A stretch of DNA of 64,000 nt from Nocardioides marmoriginsengisoli (GTDB taxonomy: Bacteria; Actinomycetota; Actinomycetes; Propionibacteriales; Nocardioidaceae): NCBI RefSeq assembly GCF_003725695.1, contig NZ_RJSE01000007.1, forward strand, positions 1,520,717 to 1,584,716. The letters are read 5' to 3'. Shown here piece after piece: positions 35,259-43,456 of the stretch. The first letter of the stretch is position 1. Every line of letters starts with the position of its first letter. Below the pieces are notes generated by a model. It searched no databases and had not been told where the DNA came from. It was given only the letters and a program-made list of their open reading frames with translations. The translations under genes were made by a program, and so were the position numbers.

Positions 35259-35513
35259 ATGACGACCAAGCACCACGCACCCCCGGATGCCGGGCTGGAT
35301 GATCTGGACCTCGACGCTGAAGGGTTTCGAGATGCCGTTCATTTTCGTCGGATCATCGCCGCTCAGAAGGCTATCGATGCCGCCGAGCAGGAGTTGAGCG
35401 ACGCCGTAGCCGCTGCCAGAGAAGCCGGAGACCCGTGGCTGATGATCGGGGCGGCCCTCGGTGTTACCAAGCAGGCGGCGTACCAGCGCTTCGGCAAGGC
35501 GCGGGCTGGTTGA
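35259..35513 (+). CDS. small helix-turn-helix protein, candidate antitoxin
   Basis: 84 residues from the ATG at 35259. The acidic N-terminus (DAGLDDLDLDAEGF) is followed by a helix and a C-terminal HTH, WLMIGAALGVTKQAAYQRFGKA, of the kind seen in short DNA-binding antitoxins. It lies 8 nt after the candidate toxin gene and would bind the palindrome at 34998-35014. It ends 10 bp before the tRNA-Gly fragment that bounds the TIR island. Confidence 0.65.
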   Translation: MTTKHHAPPDAGLDDLDLDAEGFRDAVHFRRIIAAQKAIDAAEQELSDAVAAAREAGDPWLMIGAALGVTKQAAYQRFGKARAG

Positions 35514-35523
35514 GTCGGGTCTG

Positions 35524-35565
35524 GAGGGGATGACGGGAATCGAACCCGCGTAGTCAGTTTGGAAG
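35524..35565 (-). repeat. attachment-site-like duplicate of the tRNA-Gly 3' half
   Basis: This 42-bp block is identical to 37039-37080, which runs from the anticodon loop of tRNA-Gly(TCC) to just past its 3' end. It is the far end of an element integrated into the tRNA gene. It has no 5' half, so it does not encode a functional tRNA. Confidence 0.85.
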
Positions 35566-35690
35566 CGGTTCACCGGTTACAGCGTTCGTGCAGGTCAGGC
35601 CCCGTGTTGTGGCGTCTGACCTGGAAGTCGCTAACACTCGACCTGACCAGGATCGCCAGTTTCCGGCCCGAACCGACTGGTCTATTGGGA

Positions 35691-35730
35691 CGTTGGGCAC
35701 GGATGGGCACGGATGGGCACGGATCGGCAC
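35691..35730 (+). repeat. four tandem 10-bp units at the left end of the island
   Basis: CGTTGGGCAC, GGATGGGCAC twice, and GGATCGGCAC follow each other exactly in register. The first and a near-copy of the last recur at 36942-36961 near the other end. They resemble recombinase or replication-protein binding sites. Confidence 0.7.
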
Positions 35731-35733
35731 GGG

Positions 35734-36717
35734 TCAGCGTGCGAGTTCAGACGACAAACCCGAGAAGTCGAGACGATCCAACATCTCCGGATGACAGATA
35801 AGGCATCCGCCGTCCACCCGCATGCGCTCGAACATCGCTAGCAGCACAGGCAGGGTTTGGGTCTGGTAGAAATCGTCGCGTTCCTCGGCGTCGGGGCTTT
35901 CCCAGTCTTCCTCTGATGGCCACGCCCTTGGGCCCCAGCGCAGATTCACGGATGCCTCACCAGGATGCGCGTCGGGGTCTGACATCTCGCGCAGTTCAAC
36001 CTGTACCCCGAACGGACGAAGGCCGCCCAGGGTGTTCATGACCTCCGCGATCGGCTGGTTGAGTTCGCGTGAGATGACCTCGGCTTGGACATGGATGTTC
36101 TCTGGCAGCTTGTGCTTGCAGCCATCGACGAACACTGCGGTCACGGCGTGGAGTTCGTCGGTCGTGAATCGATTAAGCGAAGCCACCAAGCTTCGAGCGA
36201 TGCGCGCAGCGGCGTCCATTTGCCAGCGCTGAGTTAGGCCGAGTTCCTCCCAAAGAAGGTCCGGCACCGGCGGTACGAAGTTCTTCCTCTGTTTGCGCCC
36301 AACCTTCTGGGCAATCATGTTTGCGAGACCGGTCGGTTCGACCTCTGCGAGGTCGACGTATTGAACGGTTGAGCGCAGGCCCGGTATTGCCGTGCTGTCG
36401 AAACGTGCAGGCAAGATGTACTCAGATGAACTCTCAAGGGCCCGAGCTTGGGCGGATCGGCGCTCATGTGTCGTCCAGGCCTTTTCTGCATACTGGCTTG
36501 ACGCAAAGATCACGCAGAATCGTGCGGCTCGGTTGTACACGTAGTCCAGATGCTCAGAAAGATCCTTGCCCCAGAGTCGGACGATCTCGAATTCGTCATA
36601 GAAGACGCTAAGGCCGGCGAACCGGAGCTCCGTCGCGACAGCGGCGACGTACTCGCGTTGTTCGCCCGCGAACGAGAGGGCCACGTCGTACTCGAAGTCA
36701 TCGTCAGCATTGCGCAC
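35734..36717 (-). CDS. TIR-domain protein, candidate defence NADase
   Basis: 327 residues from the GTG at 36717 (MRNADDDFEYDVALSFAGEQREYVAAVA). The first ~140 residues are a bacterial TIR domain: VALSFAGE strand A, VFYDEFEIVRLWGKDL, FCVIFASSQYAEKAWTTHERRSAQARA with the likely catalytic Glu in TTHE, and EYILPARFDSTAIPGL. The remaining ~185 residues are helical then beta-rich, with no family I recognise. TIR enzymes of this type cleave NAD or make cyclic ADP-ribose signals in antiphage defence. It is the only sizeable gene of a tRNA-bounded island. TAGCGT ends 6 nt before the start, so expression may be leaderless. Confidence 0.85.
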   Translation of the reverse strand: MRNADDDFEYDVALSFAGEQREYVAAVATELRFAGLSVFYDEFEIVRLWGKDLSEHLDYVYNRAARFCVIFASSQYAEKAWTTHERRSAQARALESSSEYILPARFDSTAIPGLRSTVQYVDLAEVEPTGLANMIAQKVGRKQRKNFVPPVPDLLWEELGLTQRWQMDAAARIARSLVASLNRFTTDELHAVTAVFVDGCKHKLPENIHVQAEVISRELNQPIAEVMNTLGGLRPFGVQVELREMSDPDAHPGEASVNLRWGPRAWPSEEDWESPDAEERDDFYQTQTLPVLLAMFERMRVDGGCLICHPEMLDRLDFSGLSSELAR

Positions 36718-36723
36718 GGAGAT

Positions 36724-36729
36724 ACGCTA
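36724..36729 (-). promoter_or_regulatory. -10 box of a leaderless promoter for the TIR gene
   Basis: On the minus strand TAGCGT ends 6 nt before the GTG at 36717. Confidence 0.45.
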
Positions 36730-36921
36730 GCCCGTTGGCCGACGTCGGCACTCCAACCGTGCAGCTCGCGGCGGATGCTGGCCGGCGGACGCCGTCGGCG
36801 TCGGTTTCGCGGGCCTGCCGGCGCCCGGAGTCGAGGCGGCGGACTGCGCCGGCTCCGTTGTGCTTGGGCGTGGCGCGATGGCGTTTACGGGGCGTTGCGG
36901 GGTTCGGTCGGTTGCGGTCAT
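36727..36921 (-). CDS. short basic ORF upstream of the TIR gene (doubtful)
   Basis: 64 residues from the ATG at 36921, with AAAGGAA ~8 nt upstream. The product is Pro/Ala/Thr/Arg-rich (TDRTPQRPVNAIAPRP) without a fold signature. The region from 36718 to 37039 holds no other candidate gene. The ORF could be a remnant of the 5' end of a mobile-element gene or chance. A 28-bp palindrome lies just upstream. Confidence 0.3.
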   Translation of the reverse strand: MTATDRTPQRPVNAIAPRPSTTEPAQSAASTPGAGRPAKPTPTASAGQHPPRAARLECRRRPTG

Positions 36922-36941
36922 GAGGGTCGTTCCTTTGCGCG

Positions 36942-36976
36942 CGTTGGGCACTGATCGGCACGAGTGCCGATCAGTG
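36942..36976. repeat. 10-bp units and perfect 13-bp inverted repeat at the right end of the island
   Basis: CGTTGGGCAC and TGATCGGCAC are in tandem (36942-36961), echoing the left-end units. CACTGATCGGCAC (36949-36961), a GA spacer and GTGCCGATCAGTG (36964-36976) form a perfect inverted repeat. It is a likely binding site for a dimeric protein. Confidence 0.7.
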
Positions 36977-37039
36977 ACGCCGCTAGACCCATCAGCCCGG
37001 GGTACCAAACCCGGCCCTGACCTGCTATTTCTGTCTGTG

Positions 37040-37110
37040 AGGGGATGACGGGAATCGAACCCGCGTAGTCAGTTTGGAAGACTGGAGCTCTACCATTGAG
37101 CTACATCCCC
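37040..37110 (-). tRNA. tRNA-Gly(TCC)
   Basis: On the minus strand the acceptor GGGGATG pairs with CATCCCC, the D arm is GCTC-AATGGTA-GAGC, the anticodon loop is CTTCCAA (anticodon TCC), and the T arm contains GGTTCGATTCC. CCA is not encoded. This intact copy is the attachment site of the adjacent mini-island. Confidence 0.93.
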
Positions 37111-37235
37111 GAGTCTTCTCCCGGAGCCGTGAGGCGTCGCGAAAAGGCTGCGGCCATATGGTGCCACAGCACCCGTAGCGCTCGCATGTCGGCAGTCCTC
37201 TAGACTCGTCGCTCGGCTCGTTCGCGGGTCGAGAA

Positions 37236-37308
37236 CGGGGCGTAGCGTAGTGGCTAGCGCGCCTGCTTTGGGAGCAGGAGACCGCAGGTTCGAGTCCTGT
37301 CGCCCCGA
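37236..37308 (+). tRNA. tRNA-Pro(TGG)
   Basis: The acceptor CGGGGCG pairs with CGCCCCG. The anticodon stem CCTGC/GCAGG encloses TTTGGGA (anticodon TGG), and GGTTCGAGTCC forms the T loop. CCA is not encoded. It is divergent from tRNA-Gly, with 125 bp between them that must hold both promoters. Confidence 0.93.
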
Positions 37309-37329
37309 CTGATCGGCCGAGTGCCGATC
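37309..37329 (+). repeat. GATCGGC/GCCGATC hairpin after tRNA-Pro, similar to the island palindrome
   Basis: CTGATCGGCCGAGTGCCGATC differs from the island's CTGATCGGCACGAGTGCCGATC by one base missing. It may terminate the tRNA-Pro transcript, and its similarity to the island repeat is notable. Confidence 0.5.
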
Positions 37330-37467
37330 CTGGTCGGCGGGCGCGATTTCGGGGCGGCCAGGTCGCTGAAGTAGGCTGACTCGTCGGTGCCGCGCGCCCG
37401 GATGCGATCTGACGCAACTCTGGGCGCCCCGATCGCACCACGACCATCCGTTACAAGGAGAACACCT

Positions 37468-38877
37468 GTGAAGAGCGCCGTCGAGACGCTGAACCCCACC
37501 CGGGCGAAGCTCACCATCGAGGTCCCGTTCGAAGAGCTCAAGCCGAGCCTCGACGCGGCCTACCAGCGGATCGCGAAGCAGGTGAACGTCCCCGGATTCC
37601 GCAAGGGCAAGGTTCCGCCCTCGGTGATCGACCGCCAGGTCGGCCGCGGCGCCGTCCTCGACGAGGCGATCAACGACGCGCTCCCGAAGCTGTACGTGCA
37701 GGCGCTGCAGGAGAACGACCTGCAGCCGCTGGCCCAGCCGGAGATCGACATCACCAAGCTCGAGGACAACGACACCCTGGAGTTCACCGCTGAGGTCGAC
37801 GTCCGGCCGAGCATCGACCTGCCGTCGTACGACGACCTGGCGGTCAACGTGGACGCGATCGTGCTCAGCGACGAGGACATCGACGAGCAGGTCGAGGCGC
37901 TCCGTGAGCGGTTCGCGACCCTGAACGACGTCGAGCGCGCGGCTGCGGACGGCGACATCGTCTCGATCGACCTGGTCGCCTCCAAGGACGGCGAGGTCGT
38001 CGAGGGCGGCGAGGTCACCGGTTACTCGTACAAGGTCGGCGCGGGCGACATGCTCGACGGCGTCGACGACGCCCTGCGCGGCCTCTCCGCCGGTGAGGAA
38101 GCCACCTTCGTGAGCCAGCTCCTCGGCGGCGACCTGGCCGGCGAGGACGTCGACGTGACCGTCAAGGTCGGCTCGGTCAAGGAGCAGGAGCTGCCGGCGT
38201 TCGACGACGAGTTCGCTCAGACCGCGTCGGAGTTCGACACCGCCGACGAGCTGCGCGAGGACGTGAAGACCCGCCTGGAGCGCGGCAAGCGCCTGGAGCA
38301 GGCGGCCGCCGCCCGCGACGCCGTCCTGGAGAAGCTGCTCGACAGCGCCGAGATCCCGCTGCCCGAGGGCGCTGTCGCCTCCGAGCTCGCCGAGCGCAAG
38401 GGCGAGATCGAGCAGCAGCTGATGTACGCCGGCATGACGATGGAGCAGTACCTCGACAACGAGAAGCAGACCGTCGACGAGTTCGAGGCCGACCTGGAGA
38501 AGCGGGTCCGCGACGCGATGGCGGCGCAGTTCCTGCTCGACGAGGTCGCGAAGTCCGAGGAGCTCGGGGTCGACCAGGCGGAGCTGTCGCAGCACCTGAT
38601 GCGCCGCGCCCAGCAGTCCGGCCAGAACCCCGACGAGTTCGTCAAGCACATGGTCGAGCACAACCACATCCCCGAGATGGTGGCCGAGGTCGTCCGCGGC
38701 AAGGCGCTCGCGCTGATCGTCGAGGGCGCCAAGGTGACCGACTCGGCCGGTGGTCACGTCGAGCTGAAGAACCTGCGCCCGGACGGCACCATCGCCTCCG
38801 CCGAGGAGATCGCGGCCGCCGAGGCTGCCGCTGCCGAGGCCGCCACGGCCGCGGAGGAGCCCGCCGAGACTGAGTGA
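37468..38877 (+). CDS. tig: trigger factor (ribosome-associated peptidyl-prolyl isomerase)
   Basis: 469 residues from the GTG at 37468, with AAGGAG 7 nt upstream. The N-terminal ribosome-binding domain includes the signature VPGFRKGKVPP, the FKBP-type PPIase domain lies around residues 155-240, and a long helical C-terminal domain ends in an acidic Ala/Glu-rich tail. It binds nascent chains at the ribosomal exit tunnel. As in many bacteria it lies a short distance before clpP and clpX on the same strand. Confidence 0.95.
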   Translation: MKSAVETLNPTRAKLTIEVPFEELKPSLDAAYQRIAKQVNVPGFRKGKVPPSVIDRQVGRGAVLDEAINDALPKLYVQALQENDLQPLAQPEIDITKLEDNDTLEFTAEVDVRPSIDLPSYDDLAVNVDAIVLSDEDIDEQVEALRERFATLNDVERAAADGDIVSIDLVASKDGEVVEGGEVTGYSYKVGAGDMLDGVDDALRGLSAGEEATFVSQLLGGDLAGEDVDVTVKVGSVKEQELPAFDDEFAQTASEFDTADELREDVKTRLERGKRLEQAAAARDAVLEKLLDSAEIPLPEGAVASELAERKGEIEQQLMYAGMTMEQYLDNEKQTVDEFEADLEKRVRDAMAAQFLLDEVAKSEELGVDQAELSQHLMRRAQQSGQNPDEFVKHMVEHNHIPEMVAEVVRGKALALIVEGAKVTDSAGGHVELKNLRPDGTIASAEEIAAAEAAAAEAATAAEEPAETE

Positions 38878-38905
38878 ACATCTGTTCACTGAATGTGATC
38901 AAGAC

Positions 38906-38943
38906 CGCAGCCCCGGATCGTTGACTTGCGATCCGGGGCTGCG
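38906..38943 (+). terminator. strong terminator after tig
   Basis: A 15-bp perfect stem (38906-38920 with 38929-38943) has the loop TTGACTTG and is followed by TTGTCTT. It separates tig from the hydrolase gene that starts at 38956. Confidence 0.88.
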
Positions 38944-38955
38944 TTGTCTTGGCAC

Positions 38956-40170
38956 ATGACCACACCAGCGTCGGCAGCCAGCGTCCTGGAGGCCACGGCC
39001 CTGGCGACCGAGCACCTCGACCTGCTGGTCCTCGGCGGCGTCCGGGACGTGCACGCGGCGGTCAGCGAGCGGGTGCACACCGTGCTCGACCGGGTCGCCG
39101 GCGGCCCGGCACCGCGGCCGTTCCTGGCGCACCGGCTCCACGACGGGATCGCGACGAGCGTGTACGTCGGCATCGGGCTCGGGCTCAGAGCCACCGCCCT
39201 CGCGATGCGCCAGGCGGACAAGCTCGGCGTCGGCCCCCGGATCGAGGCCTCCCCGCGGGGCCGGTTCGTGGTCTCCGCGGTCAACGGCCTGATCGGGGAC
39301 AAGCTGGTCGCCGACGGGTCCCCGCTGGCCATCGAGATCGGCGTCCGCCGCGACGGCCGGGACGTCGCGCTGACGCCGGCCGGGCTCGCGGAGGCGTTCC
39401 CCGAGCCCTCGGACGCGATCGTGGTCTTCCTGCACGGGCTCTGCGAGACCGAGAGCTACTGGGACCGGCGCAGCCGTCCGAAGCGCGAGGACGGCAGCAC
39501 CACGTCGTCGTACGGCACCCGGCTGGCCGAGGACGAAGGCTGGACGCCGGTCTACGTCCGCGCCAACACCGGGCTCTCCCTGGCCGAGACCGGGGTGGCG
39601 CTGAGCTCGCTGCTGACCCGCTTGGTGCAGGACTGGCCGACCGAGGTCCGCCGGATCGCGCTGGTCGGGCACTCGATGGGTGCCCTGATCGCCCGGGCGG
39701 CCTGCGCGGTCGCCCTCGACGTCGACGAGCCCTGGACCGAGCGGGTCACCGACATCGTCACGCTCGGCGGACCGCACACCGGGTCGCCGGTCGAGCGCTC
39801 GATCGCCCGCGGCATCCGCCTCGCCGCACACGCCCCGGAGCTGATGCCGCTGGCCCGGGTGTTCGAGCAGCGTTCGGTGGGCGTCCTCGACCTGCACGAC
39901 GGGATGCCCGAGGACGTCGCGGCGGTCCCGCACGCCCGGTACCACCTGGTGGCGGCGACGCTGGGCAAGTCGCCGACCAGCCCGATGGCCGCGACGATCG
40001 GCGACTACCTGGTCCCGTACCGTTCCGCTGTCGGGCTGCTTCCCGGCGACGTCGAGATCTTCCCCGGCGCCGACGTGCTGCACGTGCCCGGTGCCGACCA
40101 CTTCGACCTGCTCAACCACGACGACGTGTACGCCGCCCTGCGGGGCTGGCTCGCGAACACCAGGAGCTGA
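38956..40170 (+). CDS. lipase-like alpha/beta hydrolase
   Basis: 404 residues from the ATG at 38956. An N-terminal helical region of ~150 residues precedes the hydrolase fold, with the oxyanion region IVVFLHGLCETESYW, the nucleophile elbow GHSMGA, a GGPHTGSP loop and the His in GADHFDLLNH. It looks like an intracellular lipase or PGAP1-like esterase; no signal peptide is seen. The C-terminus ends one base before the ATG of an SRPBCC gene with its own AGGAG, which lies inside this reading frame. Confidence 0.82.
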   Translation: MTTPASAASVLEATALATEHLDLLVLGGVRDVHAAVSERVHTVLDRVAGGPAPRPFLAHRLHDGIATSVYVGIGLGLRATALAMRQADKLGVGPRIEASPRGRFVVSAVNGLIGDKLVADGSPLAIEIGVRRDGRDVALTPAGLAEAFPEPSDAIVVFLHGLCETESYWDRRSRPKREDGSTTSSYGTRLAEDEGWTPVYVRANTGLSLAETGVALSSLLTRLVQDWPTEVRRIALVGHSMGALIARAACAVALDVDEPWTERVTDIVTLGGPHTGSPVERSIARGIRLAAHAPELMPLARVFEQRSVGVLDLHDGMPEDVAAVPHARYHLVAATLGKSPTSPMAATIGDYLVPYRSAVGLLPGDVEIFPGADVLHVPGADHFDLLNHDDVYAALRGWLANTRS

Positions 40171-40171
40171 G

Positions 40172-40620
40172 ATGAACCCCCCGCCGTAGCCGCCAGCGTC
40201 GAGATCGCCGCCGCCCCCGAGAAGGTCTGGGCGGTCCTCGCCGACCTCGGCCGGATGCCCGAGTTCAGCCCCGAGCTGCGCAAGGCGTTCGTGCTCGGCC
40301 GGCCCGGCCTCGGCGCGAACATCATCGGGATCAACCGCCGCAAGGCCGTCGCCTGGCCGACCACCTCGAAGGTGGTGCGCTGGGAGCCGAACCAGGCGGT
40401 GGCCTGGAAGACCCGGGAGAGCGGCGCGACCTGGGTCTACGAGCTGGAGCCGACCGCGACCGGGACCAAGGTCTCCGGCCGACGGGTGCTGCCGGCGTAC
40501 ACGGTCGCGACGAAGCTGATGGGGCCGCTCATCGGCGGTGCCGCCGGGCACGACGACGAGCTCAACGCCGGCATCGCCGCGACCCTGGAGCGGATCAAGG
40601 CAGCCGTCGAAGGCGCCTAG
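40172..40620 (+). pseudogene. SRPBCC / polyketide-cyclase-like protein, apparent -1 frameshift at start
   Basis: AGGAG at 40162-40166 and an ATG at 40172 mark a clear start, but that frame reads M-N-P-P-P and hits TAG at 40187. The conserved body (VAASVEIAAAPEKVWAVLADLGRMPEFSPEL onward, ~145 residues) lies one base out of phase. Adding one C to the six-C run at 40177-40182 restores one continuous reading frame. The body has the SRPBCC (Bet v 1-like) start and the lipid-pocket pattern; the ligand is unknown. The cause may be a sequencing indel in a homopolymer, a true null mutation, or slippage control. No alternative start exists before residue 28 of the body. Confidence 0.7.
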
Positions 40621-40695
40621 GCTCGGGTACGGCGGGCAGAATCCGCCGTGAGCGAACAAGGGCCTATTGCCCGTGGATTTGACGAGGGCTCCGTC

Positions 40696-40701
40696 TAGTG
40701 T
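40696..40701 (+). promoter_or_regulatory. -10 box of a leaderless promoter for clpP1
   Basis: TAGTGT ends 7 nt before the GTG at 40709. Confidence 0.5.
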
Positions 40702-40708
40702 CGTGGAC

Positions 40709-41356
40709 GTGAACGAGATCCTGACTCCCCAGATGACCTCCGCGCCTCAGATGAACGGCGGCGCCGCGTCGTACGGGCTTGACGACCACATCTACCAGCG
40801 CCTGCTCAAGGAGCGCACGATCTTCCTCGGGTCGGAGGTGCGCGACCAGAACGCCAACGCGATCTGCGCCCAGCTGCTGCTGCTGTCGGCGGAGGACCCC
40901 GAGGCCGACATCTTCCTCTACATCAACAGCCCGGGCGGCTCGGTGGACGCCGGCATGGCGATCTACGACACGATGAACTACATCCCCAACGACGTCGCCA
41001 CGGTCGGCATGGGCCTGGCGGCCTCGATGGGGCAGTTCCTGCTCTGCGCCGGGACGAAGGGCAAGCGGTACGCCCTCCCGCACGCGCGGATCATGATGCA
41101 CCAGCCCTCGGGCGGCATGGGCGGCTCGGCCTCGGACATCAAGATCCAGGCCCAGCAGTCGCTGCACATCAAGAAGGTCCTGCTGGACCTGATCGCCGAG
41201 CACACCGGCCAGCCGGTCGAGCAGATCGAGACCGACGCCGACCGGGACCGCTGGTTCACCGCCGACCAGGCCCTGGAGTACGGGTTCATCGACAAGGTGA
41301 TCACCAGTGCCCGGGAAGCCGCCGACCAGGGCCGTCCGGCTCGCAACAAGGACTGA
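40709..41356 (+). CDS. clpP1: ATP-dependent Clp protease proteolytic subunit ClpP1
   Basis: 215 residues from the GTG at 40709. Catalytic residues are visible: Ser in [11 protein letters not shown] and His in [11 protein letters not shown], with the Asp further on. A 30-residue N-terminal propeptide precedes the [21 protein letters not shown] core. In actinobacteria ClpP1 and ClpP2 form a mixed tetradecamer that degrades tagged and misfolded proteins with ClpX or ClpC1. It is followed 7 nt later by clpP2, forming one operon. Confidence 0.93.
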   Translation: MNEILTPQMTSAPQMNGGAASYGLDDHIYQRLLKERTIFLGSEVRDQNANAICAQLLLLSAEDPEADIFLYINSPGGSVDAGMAIYDTMNYIPNDVATVGMGLAASMGQFLLCAGTKGKRYALPHARIMMHQPSGGMGGSASDIKIQAQQSLHIKKVLLDLIAEHTGQPVEQIETDADRDRWFTADQALEYGFIDKVITSAREAADQGRPARNKD

Positions 41357-41363
41357 GGACACG

Positions 41364-41969
41364 ATGAACTACTACATCCCGCAGTGGGAAGAGCGCACGT
41401 CGTACGGCATCCGCCGGATCGACCCGTACGCCAAGCTCTTCGAGGACCGGATCATCTTCCTCGGCACCCCGATCAGCGACGACATCGCCAACGCGGTGAT
41501 GGCGCAGCTGCTCTGCCTGGAGTCGATGGACCCGGCGCGCGACATCTCGATCTACATCAACTCGCCCGGTGGCTCGTTCACCGCGATGACGGCGATCTAC
41601 GACACGATGAAGTTCATCCAGCCGGACGTGCAGACGGTCTGCCTGGGCCAGGCCGCCTCGGCCGCCGCGATCCTGCTCGCCGCCGGTACGCCGGGCAAGC
41701 GGATGGCGCTGCCGAACAGCCGGATCCTGATCCACCAGCCGTACACCGAGGGCACCTACGGGCAGTCCTCGGACATCGAGATCCAGGCCAACGAGATCCT
41801 CCGGATGCGCGAGCTTCTCGAGCAGCTGATCTCCGAGCACTCGGGCAAGTCGACCGAAGAGGTCAGCCGGGACATCGAGCGCGACAAGATCCTGACCGCC
41901 GCCGGCGCGATGGAGTACGGCCTGATCGACTCCATCCTGGAGTCGCGGAAGGTGCCGGCGCTCGCCTGA
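41364..41969 (+). CDS. clpP2: ATP-dependent Clp protease proteolytic subunit ClpP2
   Basis: 201 residues from the ATG at 41364 ([18 protein letters not shown]). Catalytic Ser is in [15 protein letters not shown] and His in [12 protein letters not shown]; the N-terminal propeptide is shorter than in ClpP1. It partners ClpP1 in the mixed protease barrel. A 160-bp gap with no recognised gene separates it from clpX, so clpX may have its own promoter. Confidence 0.93.
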   Translation: MNYYIPQWEERTSYGIRRIDPYAKLFEDRIIFLGTPISDDIANAVMAQLLCLESMDPARDISIYINSPGGSFTAMTAIYDTMKFIQPDVQTVCLGQAASAAAILLAAGTPGKRMALPNSRILIHQPYTEGTYGQSSDIEIQANEILRMRELLEQLISEHSGKSTEEVSRDIERDKILTAAGAMEYGLIDSILESRKVPALA

Positions 41970-42129
41970 GCGCAGTACGGAGTTTCTGTCGTGTCCAGTT
42001 GTCCTTATGGCCGAATTCGTCGCCTTGACGGAGTACGGTCAGGACAACGAGGCCGGGCGTGCACGCACGTGACCGGTTCGGTGAGTTCCGTCGACGGGCT
42101 GTCGACAAGGATGAGGGGAGTGGCCGCCA

Positions 42130-43410
42130 GTGGCACGCATCGGTGACGGTGGGGACCTGCTCAAGTGCTCTTTCTGCGGAAAGAGCCAGAAGCAGGTCAA
42201 GAAGCTGATCGCCGGCCCCGGCGTGTACATCTGCGACGAGTGCATCGACCTCTGCAACGAGATCATCGAGGAGGAGCTCAACGAGACCAGCGAGGTCGGT
42301 CTCGAGGAGCTGCCCAAGCCCCGGGAGATCTTCGAGTTCCTGAACTCGTACGTGATCGGCCAGGAGCAGGCGAAGAAGTCCCTCGCGGTGGCGGTCTACA
42401 ACCACTACAAGCGGGTCCAGTCCGGTGTTGCCGCCGGCACCTCGAAGGGCAAGGAAGACGTCGTCGAGGTCGCCAAGTCCAACATCCTGGTGATGGGTCC
42501 GACCGGTTGCGGCAAGACCTACCTCGCGCAGACCCTCGCCCGGATGCTGAACGTGCCGTTCGCGATCGCCGACGCCACCGCGCTCACCGAGGCAGGGTAT
42601 GTCGGCGAGGACGTCGAGAACATCCTGCTCAAGCTGATCCAGGCCGCGGACTACGACGTCAAGAAGGCCGAGACCGGGATCATCTACATCGACGAGATCG
42701 ACAAGGTGGCCCGCAAGGCCGAGAACCCGTCGATCACCCGCGACGTCTCCGGTGAAGGCGTCCAGCAGGCGCTGCTGAAGATCCTCGAGGGCACTACTGC
42801 CTCGGTGCCGCCGCAGGGCGGCCGGAAGCACCCGCACCAGGAATTCATCCAGATCGACACCACGAACATCCTGTTCATCGTCGGCGGTGCGTTCGCCGGG
42901 CTCGAGCACATCGTCGAGCAGCGGGTCGGCAAGAAGACCCTCGGGTTCACCGCCGAGATGCGCGGTTCCAAGGAGATGGAGGCGGACGAGATGTTCGCCC
43001 AGGTCCGTCCCGAGGACCTGGTGAAGTTCGGCCTGATCCCCGAGTTCATCGGCCGGTTGCCGCTGATCGCCAGCGTCAACAAGCTCGACAACCCGGCCCT
43101 GGTGCAGATCCTGACCGAGCCGCGCAACGCGCTGCTCAAGCAGTACCAGAAGCTCTTCGAGCTCGACGGCGTCGAGCTGGAGTTCACCGACGACGCCATC
43201 ACCGCGATCGCCGACAAGGCGATGGAGCGGGGCACCGGTGCACGCGGACTCCGCGCGATCATCGAGGAGGTGCTCCTCAACGTGATGTACGAGGTGCCCT
43301 CGCGCGAGGACATCGCCAAGGTCGTCGTCACCGGCGAGGTCGTTGCCGACAACGTCAACCCGACGCTGATTCCGCGCGAGCCCGAGAAGAAGGCCAAGAA
43401 GTCGGCCTAA
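42130..43410 (+). CDS. clpX: ATP-dependent Clp protease ATPase subunit ClpX
   Basis: 426 residues from the GTG at 42130. The N-terminal zinc-binding domain is [30 protein letters not shown]; the AAA+ core has [12 protein letters not shown] (Walker A), GYVGEDVEN (pore-1) and YIDEIDK (Walker B), and the ClpP-binding loop is in [11 protein letters not shown]...KKTLGF. It unfolds substrates and feeds them into ClpP1P2. Confidence 0.96.
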   Translation: MARIGDGGDLLKCSFCGKSQKQVKKLIAGPGVYICDECIDLCNEIIEEELNETSEVGLEELPKPREIFEFLNSYVIGQEQAKKSLAVAVYNHYKRVQSGVAAGTSKGKEDVVEVAKSNILVMGPTGCGKTYLAQTLARMLNVPFAIADATALTEAGYVGEDVENILLKLIQAADYDVKKAETGIIYIDEIDKVARKAENPSITRDVSGEGVQQALLKILEGTTASVPPQGGRKHPHQEFIQIDTTNILFIVGGAFAGLEHIVEQRVGKKTLGFTAEMRGSKEMEADEMFAQVRPEDLVKFGLIPEFIGRLPLIASVNKLDNPALVQILTEPRNALLKQYQKLFELDGVELEFTDDAITAIADKAMERGTGARGLRAIIEEVLLNVMYEVPSREDIAKVVVTGEVVADNVNPTLIPREPEKKAKKSA

Positions 43411-43420
43411 GCTCGAAACC

Positions 43421-43456
43421 CGGTGAGGTGCGCTGGGACCCAGCCACACCTCACCG
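43421..43456. terminator. bidirectional terminator between clpX and valS
   Basis: CGGTGAGGTG (43421-43430) pairs with CACCTCACCG (43447-43456), and the interior GCTGGG/CCCAGC extends the stem. It lies between convergent clpX and valS and is followed by one copy of the dispersed repeat. Confidence 0.75.

Larger units (their letters stand above)
35524..37080. mobile_element. 1.5-kb mini-island integrated at tRNA-Gly, no integrase
   Basis: The element is bounded by perfect 42-bp direct repeats of the tRNA-Gly 3' half, the hallmark of tyrosine-integrase insertion. It holds one clear gene (TIR domain, minus strand), a short basic ORF, and matching 10-bp units at both ends. Base composition is lower in GC than in flanking genes. 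No recombinase is present, so it is either a deletion relic or a unit mobilised in trans. Confidence 0.7.

Noticed and set aside
35524..35565. Second tRNA-Gly gene
   Set aside because: Only the 3' half is present; no D arm or 5' acceptor strand can be found in the adjacent sequence.
36704..36961. 85-codon minus-strand frame overlapping the TIR promoter
   Set aside because: It has no ribosome-binding site or fold pattern and covers the leaderless TIR start. The alternative frame at 36727-36921 has better start signals but is also doubtful.
41970..42129. Riboswitch or small RNA between clpP2 and clpX
   Set aside because: No conserved riboswitch core or terminator-like fold could be seen; only short imperfect repeats are present.
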